Below, one piece after another: positions 24,022 through 35,619 of a stretch of DNA of 64,000 bases; the stretch's first letter is position 1, and the number at the start of each line of letters is the position of its first letter. Source of the DNA: Vespula vulgaris (lineage: Eukaryota > Arthropoda > Insecta > Hymenoptera > Vespidae); NCBI RefSeq assembly GCF_905475345.1, contig NC_066605.1:62001-126000 (forward strand), in the 5' to 3' direction. Below the pieces are notes generated by a model. It was not told the DNA's origin, searched no databases, and saw only the letters and a program-made list of their open reading frames with translations. Both the position numbers and the translations under genes were made by a program.

Positions 24022-24653
24022 AAACAAAAGCCTATTCGTATTTACTTAGATAAAAGTATAAACATAGAACTTACTATTTATTATTTATAACAGATTACAA
24101 GTTAATGCTACTAGTGCTGGGATGAATTTAAGGAGAAACGGTTGACGTGATACGTATCACGAGTATCGGATTCTTAAAAATATAAAACTTTTGTTTAAAT
24201 GGCGAAAGTAATAAACGACGAGTTTTCAGACACTTCCGTTTCCTTTTCATTATCTCGGTATTTCTACGAGATTAAAGAAATGCAGTTATCGCTAGTTACA
24301 TCGTTGTCCATGCATATTTGACGTTGTTAACAACGATAACGTACTTACGACATATGCGTATATGTTTGTCGTACGTATATTGCGTATTATTTGCAACTTG
24401 CTACCGTCGAATTTTTATAATCGTCAAAAATGTGAGAAAAGATAGTGAAAGTATTAGACCGTAAGATTTATTTGACATTAAGATATAAAGGAAGTATTTT
24501 TTATCGAAAGAGAAATTGTCAATGGTGTTATATTTACGGTATTATATCTCCTTTTTTCTTTTTTCTTTAAATTAATCACATTACCAAACGTGTTTTACTA
24601 ATCGTACATCTTTAAATTTATCAACGAATCGTTAATGCGATATAATATCAACG

Positions 24654-26524
24654 ATGTCGTTGGTCTCCGATGCGATTCCTCATATGGACGTAGAAACAAA
24701 TATGGCAAAAGAAAAAATAAATTTAGATATCTTAGAAAAGATCGAAAACGATCTTGACATAGACGATATAATTTCTATATTATTTCTAATGGCTAGCGAT
24801 TATAAGAATGTATTTCCGAAAGTTTTCGAACTTTATTGCAAAGCTAAGGAACATGGAACGTTTGTGATAATAGAAGTTGTCAAAGAAAATCAAGAAAATT
24901 GGGAGGACAAATTATTAGAATCTATTTGTATTTGTAACAATAGAAAAGTCATAAAAAAATTGGGACTACGATATGAAGATTTGAAGAAATACTACCTGTC
25001 AAATTGCGGATTGTATACAAAACAATTAAATCCGATTGCAAAGTGTTTATACATATTATGCGAATCGTTAACCGAGGAAGAAACAAAAGCGTTGTTGCAT
25101 TCCGTCAAAGAGGATAAAATCTTTCTTTCCATCGACAAGGATAAAAAGTACGAAGCAATGCTGGAAGATATAGATCAATTGGAATTACATCTATTATATT
25201 GGATGAACATAGGATATATCTCTATTTTTTCAGGTACATTATCTTCCGATTCTTTCCTAATATTTCTTTAACTTTAAAATATTTTTTTTTAAGTTCTTTG
25301 GTATCTCATACAAGACTAATCGATCTACAGCCAAGGAAGGAAATTTAAAAGATTTGTTAAAACATTTGAACGCCTTTGACGATATAAAACAAGTAATTCG
25401 AGATTTAAAATGCTACGACAGGAATCGAAATATATCGAGCGCGGGTACGTTGGAAGAAGCAACTTCTTTCTGTCAGACTAATGTAATAGAACCTGGCTAC
25501 AGTGACAAGAGCATACGTAAGATAAAAAAGGGATTGTGCGTAATTATAAATGAAATAAATTTCCGTGGACTGCAGGTAGTATGAAATTTTTTGGGAAACG
25601 TTATATATAACTTAAAATCTCCCCTTACGATCGATTGCTGTCATTAAAAATTTTAGTACGAAACCCGTTTTGGAACAACGGTAGATGCCGATGCATTATT
25701 GAAAACGTTTAAAGGATTTGGATTTACCGTTGATATCGTCGAAAATTTGACGAAACATGAAATACTTTCAACTATCAGGAATCTTTCCAAGCAGTTTGGA
25801 TGCGACTACGACTGTATCTTTTTATGCATATTGAGTCATGGCTATAAAGGTAATCTCCACGAACCAATATCGCGTTCCAATGTGCGCTGTTCTAATAAGT
25901 ATATGCAACTTGACAAAGTTTATATTCAAGGAGGTATCATCGCGGTCGACGAGAAAGAAGTATCTATCGAAAGTATCAGTAATGCTTTCTGCTGCCCAGA
26001 ATTTAGTAAAATAATAAAGATAGTTATTATTCAAGCTTGTCAAGGAAAAATAAGAGGTGAAAGTATAAGTATATTCAACGGTATTTGACGAAGAAGCACA
26101 GTATATTTAATAGCTATATCGTTTTAGGGAAAGTTCTAAACCACGATAGCATAACAACGGATGGGCTAGATGAACCTGTGACAGCCGATATAACGGCACG
26201 CATGAACTTTTGTATTTTTATGTCTACGTTGCAAGGTTTTGTGTCCTTGCGCGACAAACGAGAAGGTATTGGGCATGAATTTCGACATTTTCAACAAATT
26301 CTTACAACCCGTCTATTTTTTTTCTGTACGTAGGTTCGTGGTTTATTCAAGGATTGTGCAATATATTCCAACGTAACAAAAGCTTTTTTGAGTGCGTAAC
26401 GAAAGTCATCGAAGTGATACAAAATAAGCGTGGAACTATAAACGACGATTGTATCGCCCAGTTGCCTGAATTACTCAGTTGTCGTTTACATAGCGATTTT
26501 GAATTACCGCAGTACAATCCTTAG
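24654..26524 (+). CDS. Dredd: Dredd-like initiator caspase (caspase-8 type)
   Basis: A caspase-8-like initiator; in insects Dredd cleaves Imd and the NF-kB factor Relish in antibacterial signalling. Exons: 24654-25233, 25331-25575, 25657-25849, 25931-26056 (or to 26062), 26128-26265 and 26334-26524. With these the protein has about 490 residues (fly Dredd is close to this). The long prodomain (1-193, one exon) is alpha-helical and acidic, in the place of the paired death-effector domains. The caspase fold follows, with LCVIINEINF, ETRFGTTVD, CILSHGYKGG (catalytic His 336), IIQACQG (catalytic Cys about 376) and, in the small subunit, VSLRDKREGSWFIQGLC. Asp-containing linkers such as TTDGLDEP could be processing sites. 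Both catalytic residues are intact. The exact donor of the Cys exon is uncertain by six bases. The weak point is orthology: a Dredd name is inferred from the long prodomain. Confidence 0.9.
25850..25930 (+). other. 81-nt stop-free intron inside the caspase catalytic region
   Basis: The open frame runs straight through this stretch, which would add 27 residues between the catalytic His and Cys. The stretch begins GTAATC, ends TTCAAG, has a TTCTAAT branch-like site and is a multiple of three. Removing it (phase 1) gives SHGYKGGIIAVDE, which matches caspase spacing (about 40 residues between His and Cys). I therefore treat it as an intron. Confidence 0.75.
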
Positions 26525-26645
26525 GACAAAGGGAAGAAATTCTTTTAATATAATGTCTGTTTTGTGTATTTACTCTTTCAAAGTATTTTATTACTCGTTG
26601 TACACTTCTGCATATTATATATTTATAGTATTTTTATGACGTGAT

Positions 26646-26684
<39 letters not shown>

Positions 26685-26685
26685 G
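26646..26685. repeat. (CA)n(TA)n microsatellite
   Basis: About 13 CA units run into TA units, in the caspase 3' UTR, about 120 bp after the stop. Confidence 0.9.
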
Positions 26686-26784
26686 AATATTTATACATCG
26701 TGAGAACGTAATGAAAAAGAAAAAGCAAAAAGATCATTTCAGCAGTGATTTTAAAATCCGCGGTACGATTCCCAAAGAAATCAT

Positions 26785-26790
26785 AATAAA
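26785..26790 (+). terminator. Likely poly(A) signal of the caspase gene
   Basis: AATAAA about 260 bp past the stop codon, followed by AT-rich DNA. Confidence 0.5.
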
Positions 26791-28389
26791 GTTATATATT
26801 ATATCCGTTGCGATAAGCGATATGTAATCGTTGAATAGTACGATATGATGTTAAAGATAAAAGAAAAAACATTTTGGAAACGTACCAAAGTATGCGACCG
26901 TTGCACGGTGCTTTTTTACGTTGCTATTCGATCGTCACGGATAGCAATTGATACGGAGTAAACCCGAAGGCCACCACGCGGAGCTCGTTGCTTCCGAAGA
27001 TGCACGGAGCATCGTTAAATCTACTAAAATTGTCGTATTTCCAAGCACCTTTGCTACGTCGTGTTACCGATCAATTTATATTTGGAGCTTTACAAGTCAA
27101 ACGAGACGGTTGAAAGTATCGTGTGGGTGTATATGGGAGATATATAAGAGGAGGGTCTACGTTAGAAAAAAGAAGAAAACTAATTACCTGAAATTAACGA
27201 GAACGATACGGAGCCACGTCGAACGCAAAAACGGTTGAATAATTCGCGTCGCGTATGCGCACAGCGCCCCTTCGACGTACTCGGCGCCGATAAATGTGTA
27301 GGCTTTGTTTTGTCTTCCCGACTGTTACGACGAAATAGCGTGCGATATAGAAATTGCAAAGGAAAAAATCCACGAGGCACTTCAACGATCGGTATCCGTA
27401 CGTCTCGTATCGGTGGATGGGTAGTTTTTAACTTTGCTAAGATTCCCGCCGCGCGCGCACTACTTCGTCATTGGGCATACGCGAGTACGCCGTGACGTAC
27501 ACTTTGAATCGTACACCGTGAATCAAAAGACGAACGATTAATAAATCGTACGAATAGTTGAAGAATTAATCTCTACATTCGTCGTACGTCTATCTCGCAT
27601 ATAATATTCTGAGACATCGACATTTGCAAAGTTCGCGTGTGAAAATCGAGTGTCCCGAAAATGACGTTTAACTTATAATTTAAAGTCGTGGATACGGACT
27701 CGGTAGTACTCGGAAATAATTGAAAATGCGTTCGAAGAAGCCGGAACGGGAATTTCTTCGAGGGAATGTTCCGATGGCGGTAAGAAGAAAGATGATCTAC
27801 GTCGGACGTCACCGAGGAATATGATATTTGGAAAATAGCCGTCTTCTCTCCGTGCCAGGGTAAGCGAGCAAAGTACTCTCTCGCGCTACTTATCGAGCGG
27901 ACGCGAACGCTCGACGCACGTACTTGAATTCTATGGATATCGCGGACAAATCTTTTCGTTTCGACGTACGTTCGCTGGATGATTCGTGCTTTTTGTCTTT
28001 CGGAAGGGAATAAGGGTATCGGGGACGGAAAAAAATGAAATTCGATGAAAGGGATGGTTTGCGCTTTTACAGAGATGAAAAAAAATTGCAGAAGCACTGA
28101 TCGGAAAAATAACATCGTCTGCCATCTCGAGACGTATATTCGAAATCGTGCTCGTTGCGTTGGTAAAAAAAAAAGAAGATTAGGACAGCGATTTTACCTC
28201 GAGTCGATAATGCAGATGCGTTCGCGATAAGAAACAGCGCGGCGTGGATCCGCGACGAATGCACGATCGAGCGACGAGATGCTTGTCGATGACGCGGAAC
28301 GCGGTAACGTTCGGAAATTATCCTTGGCGATCGACGATGAGCGTCGACACGGTTTTAGCGTCGAAAGCGAGACGATCCGTGGGTAATTT
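26791..28389. other. Gene-free stretch between caspase and pickpocket channel
   Basis: The two genes converge here, so their 3' UTRs occupy part of it. A GC- and CpG-rich patch (about 27230-27500) with TATGCGCACAGCGCC and an inverted CCAAT (ATTGG) resembles a promoter, but I see no exon next to it. The base composition shifts here from AT-rich on the left to more GC-rich on the right. Confidence 0.4.
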
Positions 28390-29067
28390 CTAATTACTTT
28401 GTATCTCGGAGGGGAAGCTTCGCGATTTGTTACGATTCTCCCGATCGTTGTTTACGAGTCTATCAGTGATTATTCGAATGATAAAGAAATATATTATTTC
28501 GAAGCCGGACATAAGACTGAATCCAACGAATAGTCCCAAGAGTCCGCCGAACGAAGCTGAAACATCATTCGGACGATCAGACGAGAGTATTTAACACCAA
28601 TAGGAATGGATAATAGCCGTCCGTTCGATCGGTTCGCTTATCGTTCATCGTAGAACTTACCGAACAAGTTACGCCAATTATAATGAACTCTTCGACGATA
28701 CTGAATGGCTATCAAATCGCTAAAGAAGACATGGATTATGCTTTGATTTTGGGATCCTTCGTGTTTCCTTCGAAGAGAAAACTCATCGTTATTATCCTCG
28801 TTAGAGACGACATAGGAATAATGAAAAATTGCGATTCCATGGGCTCGACAAAAGTCGAACATTTGTCTTTTACCCGGTCTTCCTTAGGTAACGAAATCCA
28901 TCGAAGGAAACGTTGGTATCCAGAATCCCTTGGGAAACGTCTACCGGATATCGAAACAAGGTACAATCGGGGATACATCCGCAAGGTCTCTCGTACACCA
29001 CGTCCACGTTATCCTCGAGCGTAATTCGTTCCGTGCCCTCTCCGGGCCACGACGTGTCGTACCAAGC

Positions 29068-29102
<35 letters not shown>

Positions 29103-30947
29103 GAGAGATCTTTTCCTCATTCGGCGTTACTTCAAACGAGTCGGAGAGTCGAACTCCGCCATTGGAGTTATACCTACGTCTGTACATCGACAAGCACTCG
29201 ACGTCCTTCAAATTGCAGACTCTGGCATCTGAAACGTTCAATGACAGAGGTATAAGGACGTCGAAGAGCGTACGAGTTCTAGTTACTTTCTCCCGAGCGA
29301 AGACGGACGTCGTCGATATACTGACCGTTCGATGGAAAATAATATGGGATGCAATCGCACTTATTCCTAATGGTATTGGCACGGCATTCGGCCATGCAAT
29401 TTATGTAGGAGTATCTTCCGGACGTTAATCTTCTGTAGCCAACGTCCTTATCCTTCGGTATCTCATCCCCTTCGTCGCTAAAAATGCAATTTCTCGTTGA
29501 TATCGCGAGATCCTTAACGTCCAACATCGCGTAAGTTTCTTCGGGCGAGACGCTGAGGAACGCTTGCCTGTTCAAACCGATCAGCTTGTCGTTCGCGTTG
29601 TGGTCCGGATAATCGTACGGATAGTGAACCAAGACCTTCGACAGAACGCGACGAACTCGTTGTTAACCTCTTTCGATAATCGTGAAAGATCGTTTGACGA
29701 TTGAGAACGCGCGAAGGAATCTAAGGAAACGTCACGTGGCTCGCTCGCGAGATTTACCTTGACACCGAAGGATCCGAGAATGGTCGCGAAGTAGTCCTCT
29801 GGATCGGGATTCACCGTTACGGCCAGACCAGTTTGATATCCGCACGCTGGTATCTTTCTCGGCTTCGAGCTTGAACAAGAGAATAATACGAGTGTAAACG
29901 CGACGCACGCGTCCTTCTCCGCTCGAATTAAACGGATCGAAACGATCCTTCGTATATCGACTCAAGCATTTTCGTACTCGTACGAATTTTCGACGTCGCG
30001 CGGCGAGACGTAATTGAAGCTGCAACAGATACCGTCCCTGGTCAGTATCCGATCGAAGAATTCCTCGCACTCGAACGAGTCGTCGTTCCACTTGCACGAC
30101 GTTAGGAGATCGCTGCAGTTCTTCGTAACCTTGAAAGTTTGACGTTTCTAGAAAAGAGGGCAAGACCCTCTCCGGGAGAGAAGGATCGTCCGTTAGTTGT
30201 AAATTCCATCGTTACCTTTTCCATCACCTCCGTTATCGTTAGTCCGTTATCGTCAATAATGTCCTGCAAACGAGTAAGATTTTCCGTAACGTCGTGCTCG
30301 AACACGCCAGGATCGAGTAACTCCAAAAGCAATCGAAATTCTTGAACGAGAAACTCCTTGGACACATTCGACGGATATGACCTACGGAGAAACGTCGACG
30401 GTCTCTGAAGCGGACGTCGAGACGAGATGAAGCAAACGAGCGATGAGACGAGGTAAAGCGATCGCGCGTATCCCAAACCGTATATATACTCACAGCATCT
30501 CGACCAAGCTTCTCGTCAGGTTGAGGGATATTCGATTGATATTGCAAATCGTTACAGCGGGAAACGGATAATTCCATATACCTCGATGAGTCGTCTCTAT
30601 CACCGTGAGCGTTGGATGAGAAGCGTAGTAATCCCAAGCGATCTTCATAAGGACGATCGCACAGCACAAGGAGCCGAACAAGACGATCGCCCAAATTATT
30701 CTGAAGGAACGATACGAGAACGAAAGAGAGGTTGAACGTTGAGTATTGGGAGTAAGTGTTCGGGAATCGCTTTGGAAATGGCTCCGTACCGTTCGATTTT
30801 CGAACGTTGAGATTGCGCGACGTACTTGTACCCGTGGAGTCCTGTCGCGAGACAAAATTCTCGGGCTTGATTCTTGAAAACGTTCCAGCGGATTTTCTTT
30901 GGCCCGGAGGAATCCCTCCTGCCGTTCTTCCTCAGCAACCTTTTCAT
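28390..30947 (-). CDS. Pickpocket-type DEG/ENaC sodium channel subunit
   Basis: A subunit of an amiloride-sensitive, ligand- or mechano-gated sodium channel in the plasma membrane. Exons, high to low: 30790-30947, 30494-30700, 30216-30381, 29984-30147, 29758-29869, 29326-29635, 29178-29228, 28874-29066, 28661-28767 and 28390-28556. The frame is kept at all joins, giving 544 residues. The N-terminal gating motif is FCLATGLHGYKYV (His-Gly at 38-39). TM1 spans about 54-78, followed by YPFPAVTICNINR. The extracellular part is Cys-rich, with SCKWNDDSFECEEFF, GICCSFNYVSP and CMAECRANTIRNKCDCIPYY. Then come IIHVFFSDLIAIQYRR and TM2 with the GFS filter (about 501-503) and FGGLLGLFVGFSLMSGFEII. An earlier in-frame ATG at 31133 would add 62 residues. 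I cannot say which pickpocket paralogue this is. The exon 7 and exon 8 boundaries are the least certain. Confidence 0.93.
29070..29108 (-). repeat. (CT)n microsatellite serving as polypyrimidine tract
   Basis: GA units on the plus strand read as CT units on the gene strand. They end in GCAG, the acceptor of pickpocket exon 8, within an intron of only 111 bases (29067-29177). Confidence 0.85.
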
Positions 30948-31816
30948 ATTCCTTCCGTCGAATTCGAGAATTTCTTTATTCCCTCGTCCTGTCTTTCCTT
31001 CGCTCGAATCGAAAGCTCGTTCCTTTCCCTCTCGCGTTGGAGGAAAACGCGTAGACGCGAACTGAGCGGTATTTGAAGCGGAATCGTCGTGCGTGCGACG
31101 GCCACCTCGTACGACTATAAAATATTCATTCAATGTTTTTCATCGATTCTGCTCGTCGACGCGATAAATCCAACCTAACCGATTACATTCGATATGCAAA
31201 TGGTAAGGGCATCGATCGGGAGAAACAGCACGCGTGTGTCGTATAAAGGTGGACGTAAACCGAGAGCCTTCCTTCTGGCGACCTTGACATTAGATGGCAG
31301 GATATTCCCTTTCCATTCCGGAGAATAATCAACGTTAAAATCATTTCTCTGGAGATATCTGGAAATGGGAAAAGAGTCGTCCTACGTATGGATGAGTCTA
31401 CCGCGGAGCTGTATGGGGATAGAATTCGGAGCGATTGTTTCGTCTCGAAGGGAATGGATGGCACGTATCTCGAACCTCGAAAGGAGGAGATGAACCTCGT
31501 GGAGGAACGGAATATTTGGACGTATCGAGCCACTCGTCGTCCTGGTCCTTCGATCGAAATTAAATGCTCTCGATGCGACCGCGACGCCAGGAGGAAGGAA
31601 GGCGATATTGAAAGTCGAAACGTATCCTCCGCAGCCGTCTCCGTAGATTCCCTTTCTCTCTGTCTCTCGTTCACTCGAGGACTGTCTCGGCCGAGTGACT
31701 CGGTTGTTCGGATATTAAACTTTGAAGATGCCGCTTCTCACCGCTCTGCCGTGTCTGACTCAGCGAGTGTCATTAATAACTCGGAGGAGATAGATAAAGT
31801 GTTAAACACCGTGAAC

Positions 31817-31834
31817 CGTGTGCTCGAGCACACG
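31817..31834. promoter_or_regulatory. 18-bp perfect palindrome with CTCGAG centre
   Basis: CGTGTGCTCGAGCACACG is a perfect dyad. It holds an E-box-like CTCGAG and two GTG/CAC arms, with TCATTA and GCTAATG sites close by. A Maf/AP-1 type core (CTGACTCAGC) lies about 60 bp upstream, near 31756. Possible binding site for a dimeric factor; no direct proof. Confidence 0.4.
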
Positions 31835-32028
31835 TCATTAGCCAGACTATTGAAGGGCTCTGATGCTAATGCGGCTCGCGAATCCCACCTAGAGAATACC
31901 CGGTCGCGTATCGCACCTTGAAACGACGATTTTCTCTTCCGGACGGAGAATAAACGCGAGAGAGACTCGGTAAGGCCTCGATCGATGCGCTACGATCGAG
32001 AAGACGTAATAACAGGCAATGTAGCGTT

Positions 32029-32034
<6 letters not shown>

Positions 32035-32070
<36 letters not shown>

Positions 32071-32079
32071 CCTCTCTCT
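32035..32079. repeat. (CT)n microsatellite
   Basis: About 20 CT units ending in CCCCTCTCTCTCC. Confidence 0.9.
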
Positions 32080-33296
32080 CCTACCGTGTAAACGATATCG
32101 ATATAATCCAATATTAGGGCGATATCACGGCGGCACGAATTCAACGAGCCGAGGAACTTTCGTTACGCGACGAGAGGGTGGCCGCGTGCGACGTTTTAAA
32201 TCGGGACCGGGGATGGGAATACTGGAAAGGGGCGAAAACTGGTATTTGATATCAGCCACCCTAACGATTCTCCGAGACACTCGAACGAAGCGACGCTTCG
32301 ACTTCGGGGCGGGGATGAAGGAGAGAGAGGTTAACGGAGACGAATTCGAATCGACTCTAGATCGTTTCTCACGCAACATCCGATTCGATTACGATTTAAT
32401 TGTCGATCCGTGCGAACGATTGCATCGTTGACAGCCGATTGCCGTCTATTATAAATCGAAATGACGTCAATCGTATCCCTTGAGGACAAGAAAGGTGCGT
32501 TGATCCGGCAGAAAATGTTTTAAACCGGTCGCAAAAGCGAAGGAACGACTGCGAGGAGTTGCTTCAGGGAATCCCGCAGTTCGGTCTTTAAACGCAAGTA
32601 TAGTGGGGTAATTTTAATTATGAGATAGTTCATCCAGCCTTCTCGTATAGGGAAAATTACTGATCGCTGGGTCGTACCGGGCTTGGTGGATGGGGTAACA
32701 ATGTATTATGCGTTCACCCTGTCAGCCCCTCGTGCTAACCGCAAACCCCTTCTATTCATCCCCAACAATTCGTTAACTGCTATCGAATTGACTTCTACGG
32801 CACGGTTGGTTTAGAGCGCACGCTCGTTAAACCTTCTCCGTTTCGGTGTTTCTAGCATTCGACGTTCGTGTCCTCTTTTTCCATCCATCTTTCTTCCTTC
32901 CTTTATTTTTATATTTTGTCAGGATTTCGAAGCGAAAGCGCTCTTATCATCGGAACCGGGAGAACGCGTAGCAATTTGTCAAACTTTCGGAAAAAATCTA
33001 GCGAGGGGTCGCGCGTCCGATGGAATTGTTTAAAACTACCCCGCTGGAACGTTTCACGGGTTCTCGAAGAGAAGATGGATAAAAAATAGATAGCATAACC
33101 GTACGAAGAGTTTCCCGGGGATTTGTGTATCCGTCCATACAGCGTCTGTATTACGAGGGCGAGATTGCATTATGGGGACGACGTATTTCGCGGCACATTG
33201 AGTCGACGGACTTAAAAATACACCCGCTCTTTTCGTTCTCGACGAAAAACGAATCCAGCTCTCAGTCCCCGCTCGGCTCCCGCAGATTATTATCAT

Positions 33297-33332
33297 CCGT
33301 CGTCGTCGTTGTTGTTGTTGTTGTTGTTGTTA
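33297..33332. repeat. (GTC)n(GTT)n trinucleotide repeat
   Basis: Three to four GTC units followed by about eight GTT units, in non-coding DNA. Confidence 0.85.
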
Positions 33333-33942
33333 TTTCGTTTTCTTAAAAAGAATAACATTTAAAGGGTTGACGATCGAAACTCGACCGATCGAATTCCATT
33401 GTCATCGTTTCCAAGTTGTCTATACGACGTTTGGTCGTAGGATCTTTTCGTGGAACATTTACGTCTATTTCGTAAGCCGTCGTTCTCGTTTTTTTTTCTT
33501 TTTTCTTTTACCGTTTTTTTTTTCTTCCACGAGACTTCTTCCTTTTGGAAGACTCGGTCTTATCCTTTGGCATGTGCACGTCGCCGTTCGTCGATTCGTA
33601 AAAGAAGGGAAGCACATAGTAGAAGGGAAGTACATACGGAGCATATAGGGGTTTGCACGCGGGGAGAGATTTTATGGGGGCTCCGAGTATATTTCCTGAT
33701 TGAGCGAACTAATCCACGCAAAGGAGGTTTTATCGTTGAGGTATACCTAATCGAAGGGGCTCTGAGTGATCGTCCTCGTGTCCTAGTATCTTCGATCGGT
33801 ACCGATACTTTCCGAGAAACGACGAAATATTCCGCAAAAAATTCATTCCTCGAGAAGTTGAAAGTAGCACTGTACACTGTTACAAGCTGCAATTATTCTT
33901 ATCGTTAAGAAGAGGTTAAGAAACTTTGCTGGGAAGAATGTG

Positions 33943-33944
33943 TG

Positions 33945-33972
<28 letters not shown>
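33943..33972. repeat. (GA)n microsatellite
   Basis: About 15 GA units in non-coding DNA. Confidence 0.85.
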
Positions 33973-33979
<7 letters not shown>

Positions 33980-35582
33980 AACTTCGGAATCCCTCGTTAG
34001 AGAGATATTTACGAGAACGTATCGGAGCGTATCACGAGTAGGTTCGAATACCTCCGAGCGAGTTCGTCGAAATCGTTTTCCTTCTGATCGCTCGAGACGG
34101 GCCTTGTCTACGCCGATGTTTACGATAAACGTAAAACCATCCTCCTGGTATCGTTTCGATCCTCTTTTTCGGTTCCGAAACGACAAAGGAAAAGAGAAGG
34201 AAAGAGAGTATCTTTCGCAAAATCGAGTCTTTTCTTCCTTTCTTCCTTGCTTGAAGCTTCGCAGCTCGCAACCTTGAATTCGAAACACGGTCTGGGCGGT
34301 CCTCCGATGCTTTTAATCGTAACTTTTAAGCTGGGCCAGTGACGCGAGCCGAATCGAAAGTTTACTCCCACGGAGAGGACTCGTGCACGCTTTTATCGTT
34401 CCTGCGATAGTTTCGCTATTCCGATCTACTTGTATTTATAGAGATTGGGGTAGAGAGAGAAACGGAGAGAGGGTTGGAATTTTTCTCTTCTTTCAACGTA
34501 ACCCTGAAAAGAGGAAGAAGAAGAACAGAAAATTATATGACAAAGAATGAAAGGAATCGTTCTGGTCTATCGCTTTAGACTCTGCTTTAACAATCGTACG
34601 ACTTTGGAATATCGGCGTTCGTGCTTGCTCGCTACGGAGGTACGTTAAAAAGAAGAAAGTAGTCACGGTAAACGTATGGTCAGCCCGAATCTGGTTAATG
34701 TGTGGACACAGAAAGAAGGAGAGAGAGGGGAGGTGGGGGGGGGAAGAGACGCGTGTTCACGAGCCGCGTCGGGATCGAAGAAATGAATATTCAACGGTAA
34801 ACACCGCTTACGCTTGTAAAGGGTTCCATACGAAGATGTGAGCGGAGATAGAGGAGAGAGAGAGAGAGAGAGAGGGAGCGAGAGAGAAAAGTCGACTCAT
34901 CTCGCTTCATCTCCTTCTCGTTCTCTCTCTCTCTCTCTCCCCCCTCTTTCCTTTAAAACAGGGAGACGAGAGAGCTCGTGACTTGTGCAGATATAAACGC
35001 CCTCTCTCTCTCTCTCTTGGTCTCGTGCAAGCTGAGAGAAACGTTGTTTACGATATTACATCTATAATACCGGTCAAGTGGGCAACGTCCAGGCGTGGTG
35101 TAATCTCCTCTGCGGCAGAACCTCGTTCCTGGCCAGATACAGCACGTTGACTCTTTTGGAATTATGATAATGCGCTACTAGGCTTTCTAAACCGGGAAAC
35201 TATCGTTCTCTCTTTATTCCTCTCGCTAACAATAAGACGCGATACCAGAGCGTACCGATGAAATCTTGGAAAGTAACTTTACTTTTGTAATTTATTACGA
35301 CTAAATGCTGGAAATGCTTATTTTCTGATAAATTTGGAAAGGGACGCGGGAAACGTTAGAGAACCTCGAAGAATCGGGATTATAATATCGGGAATAGTCC
35401 TTTCCCTCGTTTCGATAAGTTAACTGTAATTAATGCAAGCAACATCCTTCGAGATAGCTACTCGTGTCTACTGCAGAATCCAAAGGACGTAGGAACCGTA
35501 GAACAACGTTCTACTCGGCTAAGGGGAAAAGAACTGCCTGTTTTGATTCTGGACGTTATAGGAAAGACATATATCACTTGGT

Positions 35583-35619
35583 CCACCCCATTGCCATGGA
35601 TGGCAGTAGTTAGGGGTGG
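35583..35619 (+). other. Strong local hairpin in non-coding DNA
   Basis: CCACCCC pairs with GGGGTGG and ATTGCCAT pairs with ATGGCAGT around a tight GG centre, leaving only the five bases AGTTA bulged on the 3' side. That gives 15 pairs in 37 bases. It could be a structured RNA or a DNA dyad, but the loop is very short for a microRNA precursor. Confidence 0.35.

Larger units (their letters stand above)
23401..24653. promoter_or_regulatory. Divergent intergenic promoter region of protease and Dredd
   Basis: The region lies start-to-start between the two genes, so both promoters must be here. It is AT-rich with no exon that I can see. It contains a pyrimidine-rich tract (23857-23930) and a perfect kB-type motif listed separately. 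Confidence 0.6.

Noticed and set aside
25850..25930. 27-residue caspase-specific insertion between His and Cys
   Set aside because: GT/AG ends, a branch-like site and restored caspase spacing after removal favour an intron.
31388..31921. 177-codon plus-strand frame
   Set aside because: No recognised domain and no splice support, and it lies in GC-rich DNA where long frames arise by chance; a regulatory block is more likely.
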